This document shows positions 1 through 5,734 of a stretch of DNA of 8,543 bases, in pieces (the first letter of the stretch is position 1; every line of letters begins with the position of its first letter). The notes beneath the pieces were generated by a model. The model ran no database searches and was not told the origin of the DNA. It saw nothing but the letters and a program-made list of their open reading frames with translations. The stretch is from Cellvibrio sp. (lineage in GTDB: Bacteria; Pseudomonadota; Gammaproteobacteria; Pseudomonadales; Cellvibrionaceae), in assembly GCA_021323495.1 (NCBI GenBank), contig JAJQJO010000153.1:1-8543 (forward strand), given 5' to 3'. Position numbers and translations under genes: made by a program.

Positions 1-33
1 TTGTCGCCCGTCATCACCTAAAAACCTAAAACC

Positions 34-62
34 TTTACAGATTTTTTATAAACGAATATTAA
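34..62 (+). promoter_or_regulatory. Weak sigma-70-like promoter candidate facing right
   Basis: TTTACA at 34-39 and TATTAA at 57-62 are separated by 17 bases, giving 5/6 and 4/6 matches to the sigma-70 consensus. A transcript starting near 69 would run only about 100 bases before the terminator at 132-172. It would cover a 16-codon reading frame (ATG at 83, stop at 131-133) that has no visible Shine-Dalgarno sequence. The surrounding sequence is AT-rich, where such matches arise easily by chance, so this is a weak call. Otherwise nothing is recognised in positions 1-131. A frame open from base 2 to 133 could be the tail of a plus-strand gene, but its residues look non-coding. Confidence 0.2.
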
Positions 63-131
63 CTTTCACCAGATTATTGATAATGAACGCAAGCACCGGA
101 AAACAAACAATAACGGTTCAAAAAGACGATT

Positions 132-172
132 AAAAAAAAGCGCGCCATGATTTAATCCCGGCGCGCTTTTTT
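132..172. terminator. Bidirectional rho-independent terminator after the AGE-family gene
   Basis: A perfect 7-bp GC-rich stem, GCGCGCC (140-146) with GGCGCGC (160-166), encloses a 13-base loop. It is flanked by eight A on the left (132-139) and six T on the right (167-172), so it can stop transcription in both directions. On the minus strand it lies 14 bases past the stop codon of the sugar isomerase gene. On the plus strand it would stop anything arriving from the left edge. Confidence 0.9.
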
Positions 173-186
173 GATGTAAATATTTC

Positions 187-1341
187 TTATTTTTTAGCCG
201 CCAGCTCAAAATGATCAATCAACTCCATTGCCGCCACGATCAAATGGTAGAGCGTAGATGCCGGAGCCACATCCACCACCACTTCATCATTGGCGCCGCG
301 TTGATCAACATAAGAACCAGGGGTTGATGCGCAGAGATAATATTGAAATAGATCATCCACACCTTTGATGGCAATCGCTTCTGCGTCCGAGTTGCCTTCA
401 CGGATTTGCACCAGGCTTGCTTTAATTAATTCCGTGATACCCCAGCAGCGTTTATTTGGATCAATTACTGCGCCGGTATAGCTCACCGCATCAAATAACA
501 AACCGGATTTATCCATACCGATTGCCAAACCGCGCGCATAAAGTGCTTTGGTGTATTGAGCAACGGGGCGGCCAGTACGACGGTGATACCAATCGAGCAG
601 CCAAACCCATTCCATCATATGGCCGGGCTCAACGGTATCGCCTTTGGCGTTGGGTAGACGCACCCAATTGTCATCAAAAAATTCAAACAACACACCCTGT
701 TTTTCATCGAAAAAATGCGCCTGAAAAAGTGCAAATAATTCACCCACACGTGCCAGGTATTTCGCATCGTTGGTCGCATCATAAAGCGCGAGAAACGCTT
801 CAAATAAATGCATGTGCGGATTTTGACGGCGACAGGCATATTCGTAATCGCCTTCAATCCACCCACCTACTACTGAGCCAAAACGCGCATCCAGATGCGC
901 AATTAATTTATCGGCTTCATGTAAATAAGATTGCTCACCAAATGCGCGATAACACCAGGCATTGGCGAGCAGGAAAAAGGCGTGGTCGTAAAGATCCTGT
1001 TTGGTATCCACCACCACAAAATCTTTGTTAAGCAGATGGGTATAACCGCCGCCTGCTGTTGGATGGGAGGCAGTCTTATGGACAAATGCCAGCAAATTTT
1101 TTGCAACAGCTTTGCCCTCGGGACACCAGCCGCGGTGATAGGCAGCGGCGAAGAAAAATGCCTGGCGCGCCTGCACCCGTACACGCGTGCTGGACTCAAG
1201 ATCCGGCACACCCGCCGGTGTTAAACGCTCGTAATTGGCTTTGGTTTCCGGTTCAATGCCGCGCGCCAGCCAGAGTGGCAGGGCATCGTTTTTAATCCAG
1301 TGTTCAAGGCGACTGGCCGCCGCACGCAATGCTTGTGTCAT
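187..1341 (-). CDS. AGE-superfamily sugar isomerase/epimerase, probably mannose isomerase-like
   Basis: A 384-residue cytoplasmic enzyme of the N-acylglucosamine 2-epimerase superfamily, which folds as an (alpha/alpha)6 barrel and interconverts free sugars through an enediol. Visible family marks are VQARQAFFF (residues 56-64, with R55 and R59), NPHMHLFEAFLAL (175-187), PGHMMEW (239-245, with catalytic-type H241 and E244), W300/E304, and ASTLYHL (361-367) carrying the second catalytic-type His, H366. The C-terminal motif and the length fit the mannose isomerase/YihS branch better than cellobiose 2-epimerase or the N-acylglucosamine enzyme. Mannose-to-fructose conversion is therefore my first guess, with mannose 2-epimerase the alternative. 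The ATG at 1341 is chosen because the family domain begins there. The frame stays open upstream to a GTG at 1551, but that stretch is Cys-rich, runs through a terminator-like hairpin and does not look like protein. The ribosome site is weak (GGGA about 9 bases upstream). The gene ends at its own terminator, and promoter and operator signals lie at 1567-1647. Confidence 0.9.
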   Translation of the reverse strand: MTQALRAAASRLEHWIKNDALPLWLARGIEPETKANYERLTPAGVPDLESSTRVRVQARQAFFFAAAYHRGWCPEGKAVAKNLLAFVHKTASHPTAGGGYTHLLNKDFVVVDTKQDLYDHAFFLLANAWCYRAFGEQSYLHEADKLIAHLDARFGSVVGGWIEGDYEYACRRQNPHMHLFEAFLALYDATNDAKYLARVGELFALFQAHFFDEKQGVLFEFFDDNWVRLPNAKGDTVEPGHMMEWVWLLDWYHRRTGRPVAQYTKALYARGLAIGMDKSGLLFDAVSYTGAVIDPNKRCWGITELIKASLVQIREGNSDAEAIAIKGVDDLFQYYLCASTPGSYVDQRGANDEVVVDVAPASTLYHLIVAAMELIDHFELAAKK

Positions 1342-1401
1342 AGAGAATTCCCAATTCGCAGCGCCGCCCCTGGCGAGAAAGTAATGATCGGATCGTTTGC
1401 G

Positions 1402-1490
1402 GCTGTTGTAACACGGGCATTTTGCGGGAGGATTACACGGGGCGCAAATAAAAAACCCCGGCAAGCCGGGGGAGAAAAAAACACAACAGC
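1402..1490 (-). other. Candidate structured leader RNA (three-helix arrangement) upstream of the AGE-family gene
   Basis: Read on the minus strand, three inverted repeats nest. An outer 8-bp pair, GCTGTTGT (1490-1483) with ACAACAGC (1409-1402), encloses a GC-rich hairpin (1471-1456) and a second hairpin, TTTGCG (1448-1443) with CGCAAA (1426-1421). This could form a three-way junction in the leader of the sugar isomerase mRNA. The pairing is seen directly, but an 8-bp repeat in a region this size can occur by chance. No known riboswitch class is recognised, so any regulatory role is inference. Confidence 0.3.
1450..1471 (-). terminator. Terminator-like hairpin inside the leader
   Basis: Minus-strand reading gives CCCCGGCTTGCCGGGG (1471-1456), at least 6 bp of pure GC around a tiny loop, followed at once by six T (1455-1450). 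The orientation is minus only, because no T tract follows on the plus strand. It lies between the predicted promoter (start near 1612) and the isomerase ATG at 1341, where an ordinary end-of-gene terminator is not expected. It could be an attenuator or the end of a small RNA of about 160 bases. Confidence 0.7.
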
Positions 1491-1566
1491 GGGCTATGGC
1501 TTGGCAATTCATCACTAACAAGCGCAGGTAAAACTCCGGCAAAACAATCACTTAAAAGCAAGAAAC

Positions 1567-1580
1567 TGTAACCGATTACC
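1567..1580. promoter_or_regulatory. LacI-family operator-like site O2 (downstream)
   Basis: TGTAACCGATTACC is an imperfect palindrome centred on CG whose core, GTAA(C/T)CG(A/G)TTAC, is symmetric apart from one base pair. It shares the half-site TGTAACCG with the site at 1633-1646, with centres 66 bp apart. It falls about 30-45 bases downstream of the predicted start point, where a bound repressor could block or loop. The CG-centred palindrome is typical of LacI-family sugar repressors. The regulator itself is not in the window. Confidence 0.45.
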
Positions 1581-1618
1581 AACAATGTACCATGAACTGA
1601 AAGGCCTTAGCGGAGATC

Positions 1619-1647
1619 ATTATCCACAAATATGTAACCGGTTTCAA
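1619..1647 (-). promoter_or_regulatory. Sigma-70 promoter for the AGE-family gene
   Basis: On the minus strand TTGAAA (1647-1642) and GATAAT (1624-1619) are separated by exactly 17 bases, each matching the sigma-70 consensus at 5 of 6 positions. Transcription would start near 1612 and give a leader of about 270 bases before the isomerase ATG. The operator-like palindrome at 1633-1646 overlaps the -35 box and spacer, so a bound repressor would block polymerase. This is the best promoter-like sequence noticed in the window. Confidence 0.65.
1633..1646. promoter_or_regulatory. LacI-family operator-like site O1 (on the promoter)
   Basis: TGTAACCGGTTTCA is a 14-bp palindrome with one mismatched pair, centred on CG, and closely resembles LacI/GalR-family operators. 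It covers the -35 box and half of the spacer of the minus-strand promoter. A second, related site lies at 1567-1580. The implied regulation is repression of the sugar isomerase gene, relieved by a sugar signal. This is inferred from site type and position only. Confidence 0.55.
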
Positions 1648-1706
1648 GTATTTATATGTCGCTCCTCCAAAATGATTGATGATCGTAAATCGATTATGGA
1701 GGATAG

Positions 1707-1736
1707 ACAAAACCCCCGATCAATCGGGGGTTTTGT
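1707..1736. terminator. Bidirectional rho-independent terminator ending the envelope-machine operon
   Basis: Perfect 14-base arms, ACAAAACCCCCGAT (1707-1720) and ATCGGGGGTTTTGT (1723-1736), leave only two bases between them. The GC core is flanked by A and T runs on both sides. It starts 10 bases beyond the stop codon of the TonB-like gene. It separates the operon from the sugar isomerase promoter, so the two units should be transcribed independently. Confidence 0.92.
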
Positions 1737-1746
1737 GCGGCAGGTA

Positions 1747-2724
1747 TCACTGCGGCAGGAAGTCGAACGTCTGATTGAGCGTTGTGCGTGCGACATTAGA
1801 TGCGGGAAACGAGATCAACTTGATGCGCTGGAGTATCTTCGCTTCCAGATCTTTGTCTCCCAATTCGCTCGATACCAAACTGGCTTCTACTACTTTCCCG
1901 TTCGGATCAATCACCATCTTCACTACCATCTTGCCTTCAAGCGCGGCGTTTTGACGCAAGGCGCGATTGTAGATCGAATAGATTGCCCCCTTATGCTGCT
2001 CCATGATCTTACGGATTTCTTCCTCGCTACGCGCGACTCCGCCAGTGCCATTGCTATTACCTGCCGTTGCCTGGCCGGATTTTTTTGTGCCCTCGGCCAA
2101 ACCACTTTTCACCTTGGTAGTTTCGCGGCCCGATAAAGCAACACCACCGGTATCGCGGCTGAGTGCAGCGGTATTGATCCCACCACTTGCCACCTTGGCA
2201 CCGCTGGTAATCATTGCCCTGTCAATTTGTGCTGCTTCACCGGTGCTATTAGTCACTGTGGTCGCCGCCGTTTCTACAGCCGAGGTTTGCATCATCTCGC
2301 GCATTTCGGCGAGGTCATCTTTAAACTGCATAACGCCGCTGTTCTCGGCTTGCTCGCGCGCCTTTTCCAACGTTGCTTTGGGTGGAGCTTTAATTGGTTC
2401 TTTCGGTTTTTCAACCGGCTTTACCTCAGGCAGCTTCTCTACCGGTTTTTCTTCCGGTATTGGTTCAGGTTTTTTCTCTTCCGGCTTGGGCGGCTCCACC
2501 GGTTTGGGTGGTGGAAGCGCTTGCTTTTCCAGGACGACGCGCGCCAATTGCGGTGGTAATTTTTCTTTTTCATTGCGCGCCATTTCCGGCACATTGACGA
2601 TTGTCACCACCAGGCTGGCGAGCAATAACACCACAAAACTGATCGATAAAATTTTATTGAAGCGCTTGTCATCACCAATTGATGAACTCCAGGGCAACTC
2701 CAGATTCATGGCAAGGCTAGCCAT
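1747..2724 (-). CDS. TonB-like protein with AgmX/PglI-type C-terminal domain (GltG-like)
   Basis: A 325-residue inner-membrane-anchored periplasmic protein, probably the energy-transducing arm of the ExbB/ExbD motor encoded just upstream. It has a short cytoplasmic N-terminus, one membrane segment (about 25-45), a Pro/Glu/Lys-rich stretch (about 70-116) of the kind that spans the periplasm, a low-complexity Ser/Thr/Gly/Ala linker (about 150-230) and a folded C-terminal domain (about 233-325). That domain carries EEIRKIM, YSIYNRALRQNAALEGKM, VIDPNGKVVEA and a closing SFP motif. This pattern fits the AgmX/PglI subgroup of TonB C-terminal domains (Myxococcus GltG/GltJ) better than siderophore TonB. 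The first ATG is supported by GGAGGT seven bases upstream, within the end of the preceding exbD. The downstream ATG at 2709 lacks a comparable site. It is the last gene of the operon, with a terminator immediately after it. Confidence 0.88.
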   Translation of the reverse strand: MASLAMNLELPWSSSIGDDKRFNKILSISFVVLLLASLVVTIVNVPEMARNEKEKLPPQLARVVLEKQALPPPKPVEPPKPEEKKPEPIPEEKPVEKLPEVKPVEKPKEPIKAPPKATLEKAREQAENSGVMQFKDDLAEMREMMQTSAVETAATTVTNSTGEAAQIDRAMITSGAKVASGGINTAALSRDTGGVALSGRETTKVKSGLAEGTKKSGQATAGNSNGTGGVARSEEEIRKIMEQHKGAIYSIYNRALRQNAALEGKMVVKMVIDPNGKVVEASLVSSELGDKDLEAKILQRIKLISFPASNVARTTLNQTFDFLPQ

Positions 2725-2727
2725 ATA

Positions 2728-3246
2728 TCAACCTCCACCGGTGTTCGCAGGCAATTCTTTCTTGGTTACTGCCAGGGAAATATTGCGATACTCAGCTGCG
2801 GCACAAGTAGCCATGACTTTTTTCAAAATTTGATAAGGAACTTTTTGATCCGCCATTATCGTAACGGGACGGCCAGTTAATTGATCTTCCTCTTTGAGTG
2901 GACCGGCTTTTTGTGCAACATATTTTAATTCCTGCTCCAGCGGCGCAAAATTGCTTCCAGCCGATGCAACAAGTTCAGCAACACTGCCCACCGATCGCCC
3001 GCCGACTATTACATCGGTCGCACTCACCAACACCACCAGATTATTCTCCGGCACTTGCTCTGAGAAAGACGCCGGTAATTTGATACTTTTGTCCGTCTGC
3101 AACACTTCCACATCACCGGAATTTACCAGCAGGAAAAATACCAAAATAGTAAAGATATCCATCAGCGATACCAGATTAAGACTGGGCAACTGATTCAAAC
3201 GGCGATGGTGTTTGGCCATACGTTTAGCACGCAAGGATTGCTTCAT
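2728..3246 (-). CDS. exbD: ExbD/TolR-family proton-channel subunit, second copy (keeps the conserved Asp)
   Basis: A 172-residue biopolymer-transport ExbD/TolR-like protein. It has a basic N-terminus (KQSLRAKRMAKHHRR), one membrane helix at about 24-43 containing LMDIFTIL, and a periplasmic domain. D30 sits at the position of the proton-carrying Asp of the family. The motif IKLPAS follows the helix as usual, and VTIMADQKVPYQILKKVM (about 128-145) matches the conserved ExbD periplasmic fold. It would sit inside an ExbB ring and couple proton flow to movement of the TonB-like partner. Its ATG overlaps the stop of the first exbD (ATGA), with GGAGG six bases upstream, so the two are probably translationally coupled. 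The next gene begins three bases after its stop. It is the likely AglQ/AglS counterpart of Myxococcus-type machines. Confidence 0.92.
   Translation of the reverse strand: MKQSLRAKRMAKHHRRLNQLPSLNLVSLMDIFTILVFFLLVNSGDVEVLQTDKSIKLPASFSEQVPENNLVVLVSATDVIVGGRSVGSVAELVASAGSNFAPLEQELKYVAQKAGPLKEEDQLTGRPVTIMADQKVPYQILKKVMATCAAAEYRNISLAVTKKELPANTGGG
2731..2736 (-). promoter_or_regulatory. Ribosome binding site of the TonB-like gene, inside the exbD 3' end
   Basis: GGAGGT on the minus strand ends seven bases before the ATG at 2724 and forms part of the last Gly codons of the preceding exbD. It decides in favour of the upstream ATG over the one five codons later, and suggests coupled translation. Confidence 0.75.
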
Positions 3247-3791
3247 TGCGCACCTCCGGCAGGGTTTGCTACCGCACCAGTAGATTCACCGGGAGGCGGT
3301 GCGTCGCCTAATGAAATTTCCGGAAACAATTCAGCATCTACCAAATTAGCGGCCACGACTGCTTTAAATGAGCGCACCGTGTCCATAGTAGTGACCAGTG
3401 TTTGATAGTCAGTATCTTTCTCCGAAAGGATATAGATATCTTTTTTCTGGATACCCTTATCTTCCAACAAGCGCTTGGTCTCTTGTAATACACCCGCCAA
3501 CAATTTGAAATCGTACTCACCAGTGGGGGTTTTCTCGACCCACTTTAGTTTAATGCCCGCTGGATAATTCACTTCAAATTTATCGGCGCGAATAATTAAT
3601 TCCAATTGCTGCGGAGGTTCTTCGGTTTGCGGAATACTGGAGTCGGCCATGTCGGGCAACTTCAGATCAAGCACCGTTGTGCGCGCCAGCACCATGCCCA
3701 TCAACAATACTGGTACCAGGATGATCATCAGATTCATAAAGGAAGTAATGTCGAGTTCCGCGTCCGCTTTAAATCGCCGTTTAATGCGCAT
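3243..3791 (-). CDS. exbD: ExbD/TolR-family subunit, first copy (Asn at the usual Asp position)
   Basis: A 182-residue ExbD/TolR-like protein with a basic N-terminus, one membrane helix (about 17-36) and a periplasmic domain (about 60-160) ending in a Pro/Gly/Ala-rich tail. Ungapped comparison of LDITSFMNLMIIL with the family pattern (INVTPFID in ExbD) and with the second copy (LNLVSLMDIFTIL) puts N20 where the proton-carrying Asp should be. The helix also contains a Pro (P27). TVLDLKLP after the helix is the usual ExbD continuation. I infer that it pairs with the second copy as a heterodimer in the ExbB ring, with only one partner carrying the protonatable residue. It starts 59 bases after the exbB stop and overlaps the next gene by four bases. 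The ATG at 3791 has only a poor Shine-Dalgarno sequence (GAG/GTGGA), but the basic start before the helix fits the family. Confidence 0.88.
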   Translation of the reverse strand: MRIKRRFKADAELDITSFMNLMIILVPVLLMGMVLARTTVLDLKLPDMADSSIPQTEEPPQQLELIIRADKFEVNYPAGIKLKWVEKTPTGEYDFKLLAGVLQETKRLLEDKGIQKKDIYILSEKDTDYQTLVTTMDTVRSFKAVVAANLVDAELFPEISLGDAPPPGESTGAVANPAGGAQ

Positions 3792-3817
3792 AGATTAAAT
3801 CCACTCTGTGCAACTAA

Positions 3818-3837
3818 AAGATTTTATAAATAATCTT
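3818..3837 (-). other. AT-rich hairpin between exbB and the first exbD
   Basis: AAGATT (3818-3823) and AATCTT (3832-3837) form a 6-bp stem with an 8-base AT loop in the 59-base spacer. It is too AT-rich to be a good terminator, although U residues follow on the minus strand. It could act as an mRNA processing or stability element that separates exbB from the exbD genes. Weak evidence. Confidence 0.25.
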
Positions 3838-3850
3838 ACAGCTGATTAAA

Positions 3851-4531
3851 TTATTGCGCCGTTTGCGGTTTGGTCGCGCTGGCATCTTGCGTTCGACTAC
3901 GCGGCACATCTTGCACATGGGTAATCATGTTCAAACATTTCACACCCGCCATTTCCAGACTGTCGATAATCTCGGTAGTTTTACTTTGTAACATGGAATG
4001 GATCAACAACAGTGGAATAGCGGCAATCAAACCAAATGCCGTGGTATTCATCGCCACCGCAATTGATGATGAAAGTAGCGCAGCTTTTTCGGCCGGGTCA
4101 GCACTGGCCACCGCAGTAAACGCCTGGATAAGACCAATAATCGTGCCCAACAAACCGAGTAGCGTAGCAATGTTGGCGAGGGTGGCTAAATATGGAGTGC
4201 GTTTTTCCAAACGCGGCATTGCTTCCATCACCCCTTCTTCCATCGCCAATTCGATATCATCGCGACGCGGGGACTGGCTCATACGCGCAATGCCTGCCGC
4301 AATAATCCGCGCAATCGGGGCAGTGTCGTTTTTGCCTAAATTCACAATGCCCGCATAATCTTTTTTCTGCAGCATGGGCAGGATGCGGTTAAACGCCTGG
4401 CGATTGGCACCTTTAGCCGAGTTCAATACCAACCAGCGCTCTATCGCTATTGCAATCCCGACCACCAATACCAGCGCGATGGGATACATAAAGGCGCCAC
4501 CTTCTTGGAAAAAACGAATCAGAGTATCCAT
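3851..4531 (-). CDS. exbB: ExbB/TolQ/MotA-family proton-channel subunit (AglR-like)
   Basis: A 226-residue inner-membrane protein that would form the pentameric ring of a proton-driven motor around the ExbD subunits. Three membrane segments are visible: about 14-32, about 116-139 (NIATLLGLLGTIIGLIQAF) and about 152-178 (SSIAVAMNTTAFGLIAAIP). A cytoplasmic loop lies between the first two. The last two segments carry the hallmark ExbB/TolQ motifs, including the channel-lining Thr positions (T130 and T163/T164). The C-terminal tail is short and polar. The start is the ATG at 4531: the frame extends to a TTG at 4549, but that codon has no ribosome site and itself overlaps the GAGG that serves the ATG, 12 bases upstream. 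This gene alone in the operon is set off by AT-rich spacers (62 bases before, 59 after). By position and partners it matches Myxococcus AglR rather than an iron-uptake ExbB. Confidence 0.93.
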   Translation of the reverse strand: MDTLIRFFQEGGAFMYPIALVLVVGIAIAIERWLVLNSAKGANRQAFNRILPMLQKKDYAGIVNLGKNDTAPIARIIAAGIARMSQSPRRDDIELAMEEGVMEAMPRLEKRTPYLATLANIATLLGLLGTIIGLIQAFTAVASADPAEKAALLSSSIAVAMNTTAFGLIAAIPLLLIHSMLQSKTTEIIDSLEMAGVKCLNMITHVQDVPRSRTQDASATKPQTAQ

Positions 4532-4593
4532 AACTTTTATTAACCTCAAAAAAAGAAAACCATAAATGAATTTATAAAAAGATTGTGCAAAAA

Positions 4594-4953
4594 CTATTCT
4601 GCGGCCGTATCAAGCTCACCGGCCGCTTCCAGGCTGCGCTGCATTTCATCGCGCTCGACATGTCCGAACACGGCCTCCTCCTGGCTGCTTAACATTTCCA
4701 TTTCCAGGTCCGGGCTCAGCGGTGACTGCCAAGGCAGAATATACATTACCCGTGGCTGTTCCTGATTGCCTGTAACGGTAGTTTGCAAATTAATATTGGC
4801 TTCGCGAACCATTTTTTTATCCGCTGCGGCCTGCGGCTTTTTTTCTTCCGCGGGTGGTGCGCTAACTTCAGCTGCAGCCGATGGTTCAGGCTCCTGCGCA
4901 CTTACACTTAATGTAGCGACGGACAAACCTATCAACAACAATAATTTATTCAT
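4594..4953 (-). CDS. Small secreted protein of unknown function (possible GltF-position protein)
   Basis: A 119-residue protein with a clear Sec signal peptide (MNKLLLLIGLSVATLSVSA, cleavage after residue 19) and no lipobox Cys, so a periplasmic location is likely. After the signal come an Ala/Pro/Glu-rich stretch (20-47), a compact central motif GNQEQPRVMYILPW (62-75) and an acidic, probably helical C-terminus. No enzymatic or binding motif is recognised. The central motif looks like the conserved core. Its position between the TPR lipoprotein and the AglR-like gene matches that of gltF in the Glt core, but this is inference from gene order. The start is ATG 4953, with GAGGA eight bases upstream. 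A GTG one codon earlier is also possible. It overlaps the preceding gene by eight bases, implying coupled expression. Confidence 0.82.
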   Translation of the reverse strand: MNKLLLLIGLSVATLSVSAQEPEPSAAAEVSAPPAEEKKPQAAADKKMVREANINLQTTVTGNQEQPRVMYILPWQSPLSPDLEMEMLSSQEEAVFGHVERDEMQRSLEAAGELDTAAE

Positions 4954-5734
4954 CACTCACGTCCTCTAGCGGTGCGGCTTCTTGCGCCGCTTCAGTTGAA
5001 GCAGGAGATTCAGCCGGTGCAACAGAAGACGCTTCAGCAGGAGCGGCCGCCTTGGGTTTGGGTGCTATACCCAAACGCCGTTGCAAGTCAGCAATCCAAC
5101 TGGTGGCTTGTTTATCTTCACCTCCAAGCAATTGCAAATAAGCTTCGTAGTGCGGCAACGCCTCGGCACTTTTGCCCATATACATATCGTAAAGTATGGC
5201 AATATTTTTATGGCTTTCGGGATGGAATGGCCACAGGCTCAATGCCTTTTTGTAATTTTCTTCGGCACCGGAAAAATTACCGGACTCACGCTGCAATATC
5301 GCCAATTGGTTATAGGCATCAAGGTTAGTGTGATTCGCCGCGATTGCATCGTTAAATGCTTGCTCTGCACGTTTGTCCTCTTTTTGTGCGTGATATACCA
5401 ACCCCAAATTGAGATACGCGCCCGATAGCTTGTTATTTTCGGCAATCACTTTTTGCAATAGGGATTCAGCCTGCGCCCATTGTTTATTGCGCATGGCACG
5501 CGTGGCGTCGGTAAAATTTTGTTGCACCTGGCGACTTACCGATGGTTTGTTTTGCAAATAAGGATTGGGCGTTACCGGTCCGGCGGGCAATATCGATGCA
5601 CCTGCTGCGGCAATGTTTGGCGTGGCATCGTCACCGGCGGTGTTGGCTTTTTTACCTGGTCCAGCTGAACAGCCAACCAATACCAGCACTGAAACCAGCA
5701 CGGGCAAAAGCGTGGTGAGCTTAGTGAATTTCAT
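4946..5734 (-). CDS. TPR outer-membrane lipoprotein (GltE/AglT-like)
   Basis: A 262-residue lipoprotein. The signal sequence ends in a lipobox, LVGC (19-22), with Cys22 as the lipidated residue. Ser follows at +2, so sorting to the outer membrane is expected. After a flexible linker (about 23-65) come roughly four tetratricopeptide repeats (about 71-102, 105-136, 139-170 and 173-206), recognisable in AYLNLGLVYHAQ and AYNQLAILQRESGNFSGAEENYKKAL. A Pro/Ala/Glu-rich tail (about 225-262) closes the protein. TPRs are protein-docking surfaces, so it probably anchors the periplasmic part of the machine at the outer membrane. GGAGGT five bases before the ATG supports the start. It overlaps the upstream large TPR gene by 14 bases and the downstream small gene by 8. 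Family relation to Myxococcus AglT/GltE is inferred from domain type, lipidation and order. Confidence 0.9.
   Translation of the reverse strand: MKFTKLTTLLPVLVSVLVLVGCSAGPGKKANTAGDDATPNIAAAGASILPAGPVTPNPYLQNKPSVSRQVQQNFTDATRAMRNKQWAQAESLLQKVIAENNKLSGAYLNLGLVYHAQKEDKRAEQAFNDAIAANHTNLDAYNQLAILQRESGNFSGAEENYKKALSLWPFHPESHKNIAILYDMYMGKSAEALPHYEAYLQLLGGEDKQATSWIADLQRRLGIAPKPKAAAPAEASSVAPAESPASTEAAQEAAPLEDVSDE
4962..4966 (-). promoter_or_regulatory. Ribosome binding site of the small secreted protein gene
   Basis: GAGGA on the minus strand lies eight bases before the ATG at 4953, within the coding end of the TPR lipoprotein gene. Good spacing to the ATG favours it over the GTG at 4956, which would leave only five bases. 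Confidence 0.6.

Noticed and set aside
2..133. Frame open from the left edge that could be the tail of a plus-strand gene.
   Set aside because: Only 43 codons of AT-rich, low-quality protein sequence; an edge-truncated gene cannot be excluded but is not supported.
1663..1703. Inverted repeat TCCTCC / GGAGGA between the operon terminator and the isomerase promoter.
   Set aside because: Only 6 bp with a 29-base gap, lying upstream of the promoter where it would not be transcribed with the isomerase gene; probably chance.
1585..2136. Plus-strand open frame of 183 codons.
   Set aside because: It runs through the operon terminator and then antisense to the well-supported TonB-like gene, has no ribosome site and no recognisable protein features.
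2003..2833. Plus-strand open frame of 276 codons rich in Ser, Gly and Phe.
   Set aside because: It is the antisense shadow of the Pro/Glu/Lys-rich TonB-like gene, whose biased codons remove stops on the other strand.
1747..4531. Reading the ExbB-ExbD-TonB genes as a siderophore or vitamin uptake energising system.
   Set aside because: Two unlike ExbD copies, the AgmX/PglI-type C-terminus, coupled TPR lipoproteins and absence of a TonB-dependent receptor nearby fit a Glt/Agl-type machine better; an uptake role is not formally excluded.
4562..4590. Possible internal promoter before exbB (TTGCAC, 17 bases, ATTTAT, minus strand).
   Set aside because: The -35 box matches at only three positions and the region is AT-rich; not strong enough to annotate.
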